Positions 1 to 7,545 are shown, counted from the stretch's first letter. The stretch is DNA of 8,752 nt from Pseudomonadota bacterium (GCA_021815905.1 JAKAZP010000084.1:1-8752), one strand, 5' to 3'. Notes: a model not told the origin generated them from the sequence alone. Program-made: numbers and translations.

Positions 1-789
1 CGGGAACGCCCGCGCCCCGCCGCAGTGCGGATCGGTGAGGGACGCGAAGGTGGGCTCGCGGCGCGTGGTGCGGTAGGGAACGGGCAGCGCCGCCACCTCG
101 CAGCTCACCGCCTTGCGGATGCGCTTCAGGATCGGCATCAGCGTGTCGGGTCCGCGGATGCAGTTGACGCCGACGACATCGGCGCCCGCGGCCTCGAGGC
201 GCTTGCAGGCCTCGACGGGCGTCCAGCCCTCGCGCAGAGTCCCCTCCCGGTGCAGCGCGAGGGTGACCACCGCCGGCACCTTCGAGTGCCTGCGGATCGC
301 CTCGAGCGCCATGAGCGCCTCGCCCCCCCAGGAGAAAGTCTCCGCCACGATGTAATCGACGCCGGCGTCCGCCGCCCAGCCCACCTGCTCGGCGAAGATC
401 GCCTCGGCCTGCTTGCGCGCCCTGCGGTCCTTCGGATCGTAGATGTTGGTGTTGCAGATGTCCCCGGCGAACAACGTGCCGGTGCGGCGAGCCACCTTCT
501 TCGCGAGCCCGAGCGCGATGCGGTTCATCCTCTCGAGATCCTTCTCCCGTCCGATGACCTTCAGCTTCTCCCGGTGAACGTAGTAGGTGAGCGCCTCGGT
601 GACATCGGAGCCGGCGTGCACGAAGTCCATGTGCAGCCGCTCGACGACTTCCGGATGCTCCGTCAGCACCTCGGGCACGAAGGCTCCCGCCTGCAGATAC
701 CCTCGCCGCTCGAGCTCGAACACGTAGCCTTCGGCGCAGATCACCGCCCCCGCCGCGAGACGCTGCATCAACCCGGGCTCATCGCTCAT
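1..789 (-). CDS. Betaine-homocysteine S-methyltransferase-like protein (C-terminus beyond window)
   Basis: Homocysteine S-methyltransferase family (Pfam S-methyl_trans), a zinc-dependent cytoplasmic TIM barrel that moves a methyl group from a small donor to homocysteine, giving methionine. The 263 visible residues align by eye with human BHMT nearly throughout: FELERRGYLQAG (24-35), the HAGSDV segment (58-63), GVDYIVAE (143-150), and GVNC with the first zinc ligand at Cys210 (human Cys217). The C-terminal Cys-Cys zinc pair should lie past the window edge. The Glu after IVA (Glu150) matches human Glu159. Human Trp44 and Tyr160, which contact betaine, appear as Phe37 and Thr151, so a different donor is possible; Tyr77 is kept as Tyr70. 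The ATG is supported by a strong AGGAGGA eight bases upstream. The gene is last of those visible in a likely operon, 14 bp after the dimethylglycine-dehydrogenase-like gene. Family certain; donor uncertain. Confidence 0.9.
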   Translation of the reverse strand, partial: MSDEPGLMQRLAAGAVICAEGYVFELERRGYLQAGAFVPEVLTEHPEVVERLHMDFVHAGSDVTEALTYYVHREKLKVIGREKDLERMNRIALGLAKKVARRTGTLFAGDICNTNIYDPKDRRARKQAEAIFAEQVGWAADAGVDYIVAETFSWGGEALMALEAIRRHSKVPAVVTLALHREGTLREGWTPVEACKRLEAAGADVVGVNCIRGPDTLMPILKRIRKAVSCEVAALPVPYRTTRREPTFASLTDPHCGGARAFP

Positions 790-797
790 GACGTCGG

Positions 798-804
798 TCC
801 TCCT
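798..804 (-). promoter_or_regulatory. Shine-Dalgarno sequence touching the upstream stop codon
   Basis: Read on the minus strand, TGAGGAGGA begins with the TGA stop of the dehydrogenase gene; its last A opens AGGAGGA, a near-perfect ribosome binding site eight bases before the methyltransferase ATG. This fixes that start and suggests that ribosomes finishing the first gene can reinitiate on the second. Confidence 0.75.
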
Positions 805-3215
805 CAGGCGCGCATGCGGGCGCCGGTGGGATCGTAGGCGCAGGCGGGGAGACGCTCGGCCGGCCGCCGCTCGCCGATGATCTCGATCTCGAAGCCCGAC
901 GCTGCGCCTGCGAGCGCGGCGGGAATGTAACCGAGCGCGAGCGAGCGTCCCACCCGATGGCCGTACGCCCCCGAGGTCACCCATCCGACCACCCGGCCAT
1001 CGTGCCAGATCGGCTCATCGCCGATGGCATCCGCGTCCCCGGCGGCCACCGCGAAGGCGACCAGGCGCCGCCCGCCCCCGCGGTCGCGCTCCTCGAGCGC
1101 GCTCGCGCGTCCGATGAACTCGCCCTTGTCGAATCGGACGAATCGATCGAGGCCGGCCTCGAAGGGGCCGTAGATCGGGCGGAACTCGCGCGCCCAGGTG
1201 CCGAAGCCTTTCTCGATGCGCATGGCGTTGAGCGCCCGCGCCCCGAAGGGCGCGATGCCGTGACGCTCGCCCGCCGACCCGAGCAGCTCGTGCAGGGCGC
1301 GCTGGTACTCGGGCGCCACCCAGAGCTCGAAGCCGAGCTCGCCGGTGAAGGAGATGCGCCCGACGAGCGCCGGGATCATCCCGACATCCATCCGGCGGAA
1401 GGAGAGGAACGGGAACGCCTCGTTGGAAAGATCCGCGCGCACCAGCGGCTGCAGAAGCTCGCGCGAGGCGGGACCGGCGAGCGAGAGCCCGGTCAGCTCC
1501 ATGGCGCGGGAACGGACGCGAACGCCTTCCGGCGGCGCCTGGCGCTCGAACCAGCGCAGATAGTAGCTTTCCGCGGCGAGCGTGCCGATGATCAGCACCC
1601 GCTCGGGGGCCATGCGGCACAGGGTGAAGTCGCCGATCAGCTTGCCGCGCTCATTCAGCATGGGCGTCAACGCGATGCGGCCGACGGGCGGAACGCGGTT
1701 CGCCATGAGGCGGGAGAGCCACTCCACCGCCCCCGGACCTTCGACCTCGAGCTTGCCGTAGTTGGATGTCTCGATGAGTCCGACGCGCTCGCGCACGGCG
1801 CGGCACTCCTCGGCGACGTAGGGATGGGCGCGCGAGCGGTGGAACGTCACCTCCTCGTGCGCCTCGGCCGCGGTGGGCGCGAACCAGAGCGGGTGCTCGA
1901 GCCCGCAGTATTCCCCGAACACCGCGTGCCCGGCCCGCAGGCGATCGTAGATCGGCGTGGTGCGCAGCGGGCGCGCCGCGGGCAGCTCCTCGTTGGGGAA
2001 GCGGATGCGGAAGCGGCGCGAGTAGTTTTCGCGCACCTTGGCGTTGGTGTAGGCGAGCGTCGCCCAGTCGCCGTAGCGGGCGACGTCCATCGCCCAGATG
2101 TCGGACCCCGGATCGCCTTCGACCATCCAGTTCGAGAGCGCGAGCCCGACTCCCCCGCCCTGACTGAAGCCGGCCATCACCGCGCACGCGACCCAGAAAT
2201 TGCGCAGGCCCTTGACGGGACCGACGAGCGGATTGCCGTCCGGCGCAAAAGTGAACGGGCCGTTGACCACCTTGCGGATGCCGGCCTGCCCGAGCGCCGG
2301 GAAGTGCTGGAACGCCACCTCCAGGCTCGGCGCGATGCGCTCGAGATCGTTCGGCAGCAGGGTCCGGCTGAAGTCCCACGGCGTCTCGCGCGCTGACCAG
2401 GGAACGCATGCGCGCTCGTACGTGCCGATCAGGATTCCGCCGCGCTCCTCGCGCAGATACAGCTCACCTTCGAAATCGATGCAGTGCATCTGCTCCTTGC
2501 GCCCGGCGAGCTCGGGGATCTCCTCCGTGATCAGGTACTGGTGCTCCATCGCGAGCACCGGCAGCTCGAGCCCCACCATCCTGCCGACTTCGCGCGCCCA
2601 GAGTCCCCCGGCGTTGACCACGTGCTCGGCATGCACCCTGCCGTGATCGGTGATGACGTCCCAGGTGCCGTCGCGTCGGGCCTCCAGAGCGGTCACGCGC
2701 GTGTGGCGAACCACCTCGGCGCCGGCCATCTGCGCCGAGCGCGCATAGGCCTGCGTCACGCCGTAAGGATCGACGTGCCCCTCGATGGGATCGAACAGCG
2801 CGCCGACGAAGTGGCGCCGGTCGAGGAGCGGAAACCGCGCCGCCGCCTCCTCCATCGTGAGCATCTCGAGCTCCATGCCGAGATAGCGGCCCCGGGCCTG
2901 CGCCATCTTGAGCCAGTCGAGCCGCGCGCGGGTCCCCGCCAGCATGATGCCGCCGGTCAGGTGCACGCCGCAGGATTGCCCGGAGATCTGCTCGATCTCG
3001 CGGTAGAGCTCGATGGTGTACTGCTGCAGCTTCGCGACGTTCGGATCGCCGTTGATCGTGTGCATGCCGCCCGCGGCATGCCAGGTCGAGCCGCAGGTGA
3101 GCTCGTCCCGCTCGATCAGCATGACATCCTTCCAGCCGGCCTTGGTCAGGTGGTAGAGCACGCTCGCGCCCACCACCCCGCCGCCGATCACGACGACACG
3201 CGCCTCGCCCTTCAT
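804..3215 (-). CDS. Dimethylglycine/sarcosine dehydrogenase-like FAD- and folate-binding oxidoreductase
   Basis: 803-residue flavoprotein with the full architecture of dimethylglycine dehydrogenase/oxidase: an N-terminal DAO-type FAD domain (about 5-365), a short linker domain (about 368-425), a GcvT folate-binding domain (about 425-690) and a GcvT C-terminal barrel (about 698-795). Visible motifs are VVVIGGGVVG (7-16, ADP binding); STWHAAG with His46, the histidine that binds FAD covalently in this family; EHQY with His225, matching the active-site His of Arthrobacter dimethylglycine oxidase; GDFTLCR with Asp529, the likely folate-site Asp; and FTGELGFEL (623-631). The expected reaction is oxidative N-demethylation of an N-methylated amino acid, with formaldehyde captured as 5,10-methylene-THF. 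The start overlaps the LysR stop (ATGA), and GGAGGG lies nine bases upstream. The neighbouring methyltransferase gene fits a methyl-salvage pathway. Dimethylglycine is the leading substrate; sarcosine or another N-methyl compound cannot be excluded. Confidence 0.92.
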   Translation of the reverse strand: MKGEARVVVIGGGVVGASVLYHLTKAGWKDVMLIERDELTCGSTWHAAGGMHTINGDPNVAKLQQYTIELYREIEQISGQSCGVHLTGGIMLAGTRARLDWLKMAQARGRYLGMELEMLTMEEAAARFPLLDRRHFVGALFDPIEGHVDPYGVTQAYARSAQMAGAEVVRHTRVTALEARRDGTWDVITDHGRVHAEHVVNAGGLWAREVGRMVGLELPVLAMEHQYLITEEIPELAGRKEQMHCIDFEGELYLREERGGILIGTYERACVPWSARETPWDFSRTLLPNDLERIAPSLEVAFQHFPALGQAGIRKVVNGPFTFAPDGNPLVGPVKGLRNFWVACAVMAGFSQGGGVGLALSNWMVEGDPGSDIWAMDVARYGDWATLAYTNAKVRENYSRRFRIRFPNEELPAARPLRTTPIYDRLRAGHAVFGEYCGLEHPLWFAPTAAEAHEEVTFHRSRAHPYVAEECRAVRERVGLIETSNYGKLEVEGPGAVEWLSRLMANRVPPVGRIALTPMLNERGKLIGDFTLCRMAPERVLIIGTLAAESYYLRWFERQAPPEGVRVRSRAMELTGLSLAGPASRELLQPLVRADLSNEAFPFLSFRRMDVGMIPALVGRISFTGELGFELWVAPEYQRALHELLGSAGERHGIAPFGARALNAMRIEKGFGTWAREFRPIYGPFEAGLDRFVRFDKGEFIGRASALEERDRGGGRRLVAFAVAAGDADAIGDEPIWHDGRVVGWVTSGAYGHRVGRSLALGYIPAALAGAASGFEIEIIGERRPAERLPACAYDPTGARMRA
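3212..3215 (-). other. ATGA stop/start overlap between LysR and dehydrogenase genes
   Basis: On the minus strand the four bases ATGA hold both the dehydrogenase ATG and the TGA stop of the LysR gene. This arrangement is typical of translational coupling and makes co-transcription very likely, so the regulator is probably made from the same mRNA as the enzymes. Confidence 0.85.
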
Positions 3216-4204
3216 CGGTCCTGTCCCTCCGCCTTGTCCCAGTCGTTCGAGACCGCGAGCTGCACGGGCGCGGCGGCCTCGCTCGAGCGCTCACCGAAGC
3301 GGCCGATGAGCCAGGAGCGAAACAGCGCGACGGCCGTATCGCCGAGCGCTTCCGGGTGAGTGAGCAGGTAATACCCGTAGCCGTTGTCGAGCATCGCCTC
3401 GAACGGACACGCCAGGCGTCCGGCGCGGATCTCCTCGGTGAAGAGTTTCGGATCGACCAGCGCGAGCCCCTGGCCGCTCAGGGCATACTGCACCGCGAGC
3501 ACCGCGGTATCGAACACCAGGCCGCGCTCCACGGCGAGGCCCGCGAGTCCCGCCTGACGCGCGAACTGCGACCACGCTTCGTAGCGCGGCAGCTCGTCGA
3601 TGCGCACGTGCACGATCTCGTTCGCCTCGATGAAGGCGCGCAGCCCTTTGCCGGCGTGACGGGCCGCGACCTGGGGATGGCACAGGATGCTCTGGCGCAC
3701 CGGCCAGAGCAGGTCCGCGACCAGGTCGGTCACTCTCGGCCTCGAGTAGATCACCGCCACGTCGACGTCGCCGAGCGGCGGACCGGAGGCGGCGGGGCTG
3801 ATGAGGTCGATGTCGACTTCCGTGCTCGCCTCGCGGAAGTCCCGGAGAATCGGCACGGCGAGCTGCACCGCGAAGCTCGGCGGCATCCGCACCCTGAGGA
3901 TGCGCTGCGCCGGCGCGCCCTCGTTGCGAATGTCGTCGATCGCGTATTCCAGCCGGTCGAAGGATTTCGCGACCGCGGGCAGCAGATGCTGTCCCGCCTT
4001 GGTGAGCGTCAGGGCGTGCGGACGGCGCTCGAACAGCTGCACGCCGATCAGGCGCTCGAGCGAGATCACGTGGCGCGAGAGCGCGCTCTGGGAGATGAGC
4101 AGCGCATGCGCCGCGGCGGTGAAGCTGCCGTGCTTGGCCACGCCCTCGAACGCGCGCAGCGCGTTGAGCGGCAGCCATCGACGGTCGATCGGCTTGTTTG
4201 CCAT
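3212..4204 (-). CDS. LysR-family transcriptional regulator, GcvA-like
   Basis: 330-residue LysR-type DNA-binding regulator. The winged helix-turn-helix spans about residues 11-70, opening LPLNALRAFE, which is typical of the GcvA/AmpR-like branch, with the recognition helix near SQSALSRHV (38-46) and the usual LFERRPHALTLTKAG ending. A linker helix (about 72-95) leads to a substrate-binding-protein-like effector domain (about 100-305). A tail of some 25 residues rich in Ala, Ser and Glu extends beyond the usual 300-residue length. I chose the ATG at 4204 because homology starts just after it; the frame stays open to an ATG at 4273, but that adds 23 Pro/Arg-rich residues and lacks a ribosome site. 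The site for the chosen start is weak (GGGGG, five bases away). The gene leads the minus-strand operon and faces the enolase-superfamily gene, so it may control both directions. Inducer unknown; an N-methylated amino acid would fit. Confidence 0.9.
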   Translation of the reverse strand: MANKPIDRRWLPLNALRAFEGVAKHGSFTAAAHALLISQSALSRHVISLERLIGVQLFERRPHALTLTKAGQHLLPAVAKSFDRLEYAIDDIRNEGAPAQRILRVRMPPSFAVQLAVPILRDFREASTEVDIDLISPAASGPPLGDVDVAVIYSRPRVTDLVADLLWPVRQSILCHPQVAARHAGKGLRAFIEANEIVHVRIDELPRYEAWSQFARQAGLAGLAVERGLVFDTAVLAVQYALSGQGLALVDPKLFTEEIRAGRLACPFEAMLDNGYGYYLLTHPEALGDTAVALFRSWLIGRFGERSSEAAAPVQLAVSNDWDKAEGQDR

Positions 4205-4271
4205 GTGCACCCCCGGCGGCGTCGAGGACCCCGCTCGAGGAGGGATCGCGGGCGGCCGCGGAAACTTCCTC

Positions 4272-4277
4272 ATACTA
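4272..4277 (-). promoter_or_regulatory. Possible -10 element for the LysR operon
   Basis: TAGTAT on the minus strand resembles a sigma-70 -10 box and would give a leader of about 60 bases before the chosen LysR start. No good -35 is present at the right distance, so this is a weak proposal. If right, the upstream ATG at 4273 would lie within the promoter and could not be the start codon. Confidence 0.3.
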
Positions 4278-4282
4278 GCCGC

Positions 4283-4296
4283 CCGGCGCGCGCCGG
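4283..4296. repeat. Perfect 14-bp palindrome in the divergent region
   Basis: CCGGCGCGCGCCGG is its own reverse complement and lies just upstream of the possible LysR -10 element. Its composition is simple C/G, so chance is a real possibility in this GC-rich genome. Its position between two divergent genes makes it a candidate operator half or a cruciform. Confidence 0.5.
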
Positions 4297-4306
4297 CGCA
4301 TCCCGA

Positions 4307-4328
4307 TTCGATGCCTTTTTTCGATGCC
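4307..4328. repeat. Direct repeat TTCGATGCC, two copies
   Basis: The nonamer TTCGATGCC occurs at 4307-4315 and again at 4320-4328, separated by four T residues, a 13-bp period. Two direct copies beside a LysR gene suggest a possible binding site, though LysR sites are more often interrupted palindromes. A local duplication is the alternative. Confidence 0.5.
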
Positions 4329-4393
4329 GGTAGCCAAAATCTCGGCTTTCAGGCGCGCCCGAACTATGGAACGCTTGCCCCGACGGCACGGCC

Positions 4394-5542
4394 ATGAGCG
4401 CATCAGTCGAGCACCCCGCCCCGCCCTCCTCGGGGCATCGCATCGCCTCCGTCCGCATCACCCACCACCGCCTGCCCCTCGCGCCTCCGTTCCACGCGAG
4501 CTGGGACACGCGCCCCCGCGCGCACTTCGACGCCACCATCGTGCGCGTCATCACCGACACCGGCCTCGAGGGCTGCGGCTCGGGTGACCTCATGATCGGT
4601 TTCGCCGGCCACGAGGCGCTGTTCGTCGGCGAGGATGCGCTCGCCCTCGAGCGTCATTACCGCGTGCTCTCGCACATCGACTTTCATTACGGACGCTGTT
4701 GGCCGCTCGACCTGGCGCTCTGGGACCTCGCCGGCAAGATCACCGGCCAGCCGTGCTGGCGGCTGCTCGGGGGCCTCTCGCGCCGCGTGCGCGCCTACGC
4801 CTCCTCCGGCACCCTGCGCCCGTCCGCGGCGCTCGCCGATCAGGCCGAGCGGTATCTCGGGGAAGGCTTCCGGGCCATGAAGATCCGCTTTCAGCGCGGC
4901 GACTGGCGCGAGGATATCCGCGCCCTCGAGGCGGTTCGCGCGCGCCTCGGTGACCGGCTCGAGCTGCTCGTCGACTGCAACCAGGGCTGGCGCATGCCCT
5001 GGGATACGCAATCGGCCTGGTGCCTGAAGGACGCGCTCGCGGTCGCCCGCGAGCTCGAGCGGCTCGGGGTGTACTGGATGGAGGAGCCGCTGCATCGGGG
5101 CGATCACGCCGGCATGAAGGCGCTGCGGGCGGCGACCGAAGTGCGGATCGCGGCCGGCGAGATGACCCGCCAGCCGCACGAGCTGCGCGAGCTGATCACG
5201 GCGGGCGCGGTCGATGTGCTGCAGCCGGATGCGGCGCTCGTCGGTGGCATCACGGGCCTGAGACGCATCGCCGCGATGGCGCAGGAGCACCACCTCGTGT
5301 TCACGCCGCACACCTGGACGAACGGCATGGGACTCACGGCCAACGCGCATCTCGCCGCCGGTCTCGCCGATTCACCCTGGCTCGAGTACGCCTACGATCC
5401 GCCGCAGTGGACGCTCGCGCGGCGCGATTTCATGATGGCCGAGCCGCTCACGGTCGATGCCGAGGGCTGGCTCACGCTCGGCGATGAGCCGGGGATGGGC
5501 TACGCGCTCGATGAGCGGGCACTCGCGGCGACGCGGATATAG
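4394..5542 (+). CDS. Mandelate racemase/muconate lactonizing family enzyme (enolase superfamily), substrate unknown
   Basis: 382-residue enolase-superfamily enzyme with an N-terminal capping domain (about 15-125) and a catalytic (beta/alpha)7-beta barrel (about 130-365). Such enzymes abstract the proton alpha to a carboxylate with Mg2+ bound, leading to racemisation or dehydration. Visible residues are the KxR motif K163-I-R165; metal ligands Asp194 (VDCNQGW), Glu230 (WMEEP) and Glu256 (AAGEM); and the dyad Asp279 (QPDA) with His306 (TPHTW). Glu331 probably matches mandelate racemase Glu317. The His-Asp dyad places it in the mandelate-racemase subgroup, mostly acid-sugar dehydratases, not the muconate-lactonizing type, which uses a Lys after the barrel centre. 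The second motif position is Arg, not the common Lys. The ATG at 4394 has no clear ribosome binding site, and no other in-frame start precedes the conserved region. Divergent from the LysR gene, so probably regulated with it. Family firm, substrate unassigned. Confidence 0.9.
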   Translation: MSASVEHPAPPSSGHRIASVRITHHRLPLAPPFHASWDTRPRAHFDATIVRVITDTGLEGCGSGDLMIGFAGHEALFVGEDALALERHYRVLSHIDFHYGRCWPLDLALWDLAGKITGQPCWRLLGGLSRRVRAYASSGTLRPSAALADQAERYLGEGFRAMKIRFQRGDWREDIRALEAVRARLGDRLELLVDCNQGWRMPWDTQSAWCLKDALAVARELERLGVYWMEEPLHRGDHAGMKALRAATEVRIAAGEMTRQPHELRELITAGAVDVLQPDAALVGGITGLRRIAAMAQEHHLVFTPHTWTNGMGLTANAHLAAGLADSPWLEYAYDPPQWTLARRDFMMAEPLTVDAEGWLTLGDEPGMGYALDERALAATRI

Positions 5543-5558
5543 CGCGACCGTCAGCGCT
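5541..5558. other. Small inverted repeat over the convergent stop codons
   Basis: AGCGC (5541-5545) and GCGCT (5554-5558) could form a five-base-pair stem with an eight-base loop, spanning both stops. There is no T run on either side, so it does not qualify as an intrinsic terminator. Only 8 bp separate the two genes. Confidence 0.25.
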
Positions 5559-7545
5559 CCGCGAGGTCCCCGAGCGCCTCCCGCAGCGGCCCGAGCCACG
5601 GCTCGTAGCGCCGCCACTGCTCGAGTCCCTCGGTGTTGATGGGCCGGCGCACCTGCTCGGAGCTCGCGGTGTGCACGCGGCGCGCGGTGCGGTGGAACTC
5701 CAGGCAGGCCGGCTCGAACGGCAACCCGCAGAACTCGAGAATGCGGCGCACCTCGCGCTCGAAGTCCGCGACCAGCGCCTCGTGCTGCACCCGCAGCACC
5801 GCTCCGGGCAGCACCCGGTCCCAATGCGCCATCAGCTCGACATACGTGCGGTAGTAGCGCGCGATGTCCTCGAAGGAATAGGTGAACTGCTGCCCGGAGG
5901 CGAACAGCTGCTTGAAGTTGCTGAAGCAGCAGGCCATCGCCCCGCGCCGCGCGTCGATGATGCGCGCCCTGGGCAGCATCAGATGCATGAGCCCGACGTG
6001 GCGGAAGTTGTTCGGCATCTTGTCGATGAAACGCGGCTGTCCCCGCCGGTAGAGCCGCGTGTCCTCGAGATACCGCTCGCCGAAGCGCGCGAAATCCGAC
6101 ACGGGGAGCTCGGCGAGCGCCCTGGGATAGCGCGCGTTGCCCGTGACGCTCTCGCGCCCCTGCAGGGTCTGCACCAGGCGCGGCACGTCCGAGAGCTCCA
6201 TCGTGCCCTCGACCTGCGAGTGCGACGCGAGAATCTGCTCGATCAGGGTCGAGCCGGCCCGGGGGAGCCCCACGATGAAGATGGGCGCATCGCTCGGGCA
6301 ACCGGCGCCGGCCCGGGCGGCGAAGAACTCCGCCGTGCAGACCTCGATCTGCAGCCGCGTGTTGCGCTCGGTGAACTCCGGCCGGTAGCGGCATTCGCTC
6401 TTCTTCAGCGCATTGCCGCGCTCGTAGTAGCCGAAAGACTCCGCGTACTCGCCCCGATCCTCGAGCGCCTTGCCGAGGGCGAAGCAGAGGTGGAAGCGAT
6501 CGGCGAGCGCGATGCGCGGCGCGGCCTCCGCCGCGCGCATCGCGAGCAGCTCCTCGTCGGTGAAGCGGTAGGTCTTGAGATTCGCGAGGCTCCAGTACGC
6601 GTCGCCGTAGCTCGGCCGCACGCGGGCGGCCCGGCGGTAGGATTCGATCGCCTCCGGTGTCCGGCCGAGGGTCTTCAGCGTATGGGCGCGGGAGAGATGC
6701 AGCTCGGCTTGGTCCGGCGTCTCGCGCAGCAACGCCTCGTACCGCTCGAGCGCCTGCTCGCATTCCCCGAGCTCCGTGGAGATGGTCGCCTCGGTGGCCC
6801 GGTAAGCCCGATTCTCCGGCTCCGCCTGCTCGAGCAGACGGATCTGCTCGCGCGCCTTCAGGTGCTTGTGGCGCTGCAGCAGCACCTGGGCGTAATCGAA
6901 GCGGGCGGCGCGATAGTCCGGCGCCCGCTCGAGCACGCTCTCGAGCAGGAGCTCCGCATCGTCGAGCACGTCGGCCTTCATGCCGATCTGGGCGAGCAGG
7001 CGCATGCCCTCGATGTGATCGCCATTCTCGATGAGGAAGCGCCGTATCAGCGCCTCGGCCGCCTCGTGCTCGCCGTCGGCGAACATGCTGCGCGCGGTCA
7101 CGATGGCCGGCGGCAGGCTCGCGAGCTTCCCGACGTGCGCCGCGGCGTTGGCGGCATCCGCGGCCCGGCCCGCCATCCGGTAGAGCACCTCGAGCGTCCG
7201 CCAGCTCCCCGGCAGCGCCGGATTGAGTGTTACGGCGCGCTCGAAAGCCGCGATCGCGGGCGCCGCCGCGCGCAGCGCCACGTGGCAGTATCCCCTTTCC
7301 TGGTGCAGCCGCGGATAGTCCGGAAAGAGCGCCTCGAGGCGCACGAGGGTCGCGAGCGCATCGTCGATGCGCCCGAGATAGCGCTGCGCCACCGCGAGCA
7401 TGTAGCGGAGGTCGCGATCCTCGGGGCGCTCGGCGAGCAGCGCCTGCGCCGTCTCGGCCGCCCGGGCGAACTCGCGCCGGTCGAGCAATTCGCGCACGCC
7501 CCCGGTCGCGCGCGACGGGGGAATGGCCGCGCCGTCGGCCTGCAT
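5551..7545 (-). CDS. Tetratricopeptide-repeat sulfotransferase fusion protein
   Basis: 664-residue protein with two parts. Residues about 16-325 are tandem helical repeats with TPR spacing and signatures, such as the A-x-x-x-F-E-R-A-V-T-L-N-P pattern near 97-109 and the repeat around 285-315. Residues about 420-620 form a PAPS-dependent sulfotransferase domain: the 5'-phosphosulfate loop is FIVGLPRAGSTLIEQIL (423-439), DKMPNNF follows (508-514), and the 3'-phosphate motif is near DARRGAMACCFSNF (531-544). It should transfer sulfate from PAPS to a hydroxyl or amine, with the TPR part binding a protein or carrier. No signal peptide is seen, so it is probably cytoplasmic. The ATG is supported by GAGGAG a few bases upstream. 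It lies downstream of the TonB receptor gene on the same strand, a pairing I recall from several proteobacteria, and converges on the enolase-superfamily gene. Acceptor unknown. Confidence 0.9.
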   Translation of the reverse strand: MQADGAAIPPSRATGGVRELLDRREFARAAETAQALLAERPEDRDLRYMLAVAQRYLGRIDDALATLVRLEALFPDYPRLHQERGYCHVALRAAAPAIAAFERAVTLNPALPGSWRTLEVLYRMAGRAADAANAAAHVGKLASLPPAIVTARSMFADGEHEAAEALIRRFLIENGDHIEGMRLLAQIGMKADVLDDAELLLESVLERAPDYRAARFDYAQVLLQRHKHLKAREQIRLLEQAEPENRAYRATEATISTELGECEQALERYEALLRETPDQAELHLSRAHTLKTLGRTPEAIESYRRAARVRPSYGDAYWSLANLKTYRFTDEELLAMRAAEAAPRIALADRFHLCFALGKALEDRGEYAESFGYYERGNALKKSECRYRPEFTERNTRLQIEVCTAEFFAARAGAGCPSDAPIFIVGLPRAGSTLIEQILASHSQVEGTMELSDVPRLVQTLQGRESVTGNARYPRALAELPVSDFARFGERYLEDTRLYRRGQPRFIDKMPNNFRHVGLMHLMLPRARIIDARRGAMACCFSNFKQLFASGQQFTYSFEDIARYYRTYVELMAHWDRVLPGAVLRVQHEALVADFEREVRRILEFCGLPFEPACLEFHRTARRVHTASSEQVRRPINTEGLEQWRRYEPWLGPLREALGDLAER

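Larger units (their letters stand above)
4205..4393. promoter_or_regulatory. Divergent intergenic control region
   Basis: The 189 bp between the LysR start and the enolase-superfamily start must carry promoters for both directions, and it is the only intergenic space in the window large enough for regulator binding. It contains a 14-bp palindrome, a 9-bp direct repeat, an AT-richer patch (about 4315-4340) and a small inverted pair AGCC/GGCT (4332-4335 and 4344-4347). I found no convincing full sigma-70 promoter for the plus-strand gene, and no good T-N11-A LysR box stands out by eye. Confidence 0.65.

Noticed and set aside
25..837. A 270-codon plus-strand frame opposite the methyltransferase gene.
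   Set aside because: The minus strand encodes an almost collinear BHMT homologue here, so the plus-strand frame is a shadow.
957..2396. A 479-codon open frame on the plus strand opposite the dehydrogenase gene.
   Set aside because: Antisense to a fully conserved flavoprotein; low-complexity translation and no ribosome site or motif support.
4205..4273. N-terminal extension of the LysR protein by 23 residues from an upstream ATG.
   Set aside because: The extra residues are Pro/Arg-rich and unlike LysR N-termini, there is no ribosome site, and a possible -10 element overlaps that ATG.
4366..4379. Possible sigma-54 promoter (TGGAACGCTTGC) before the enolase-superfamily gene.
   Set aside because: The distance between the GG and GC elements is too short for a -24/-12 promoter.
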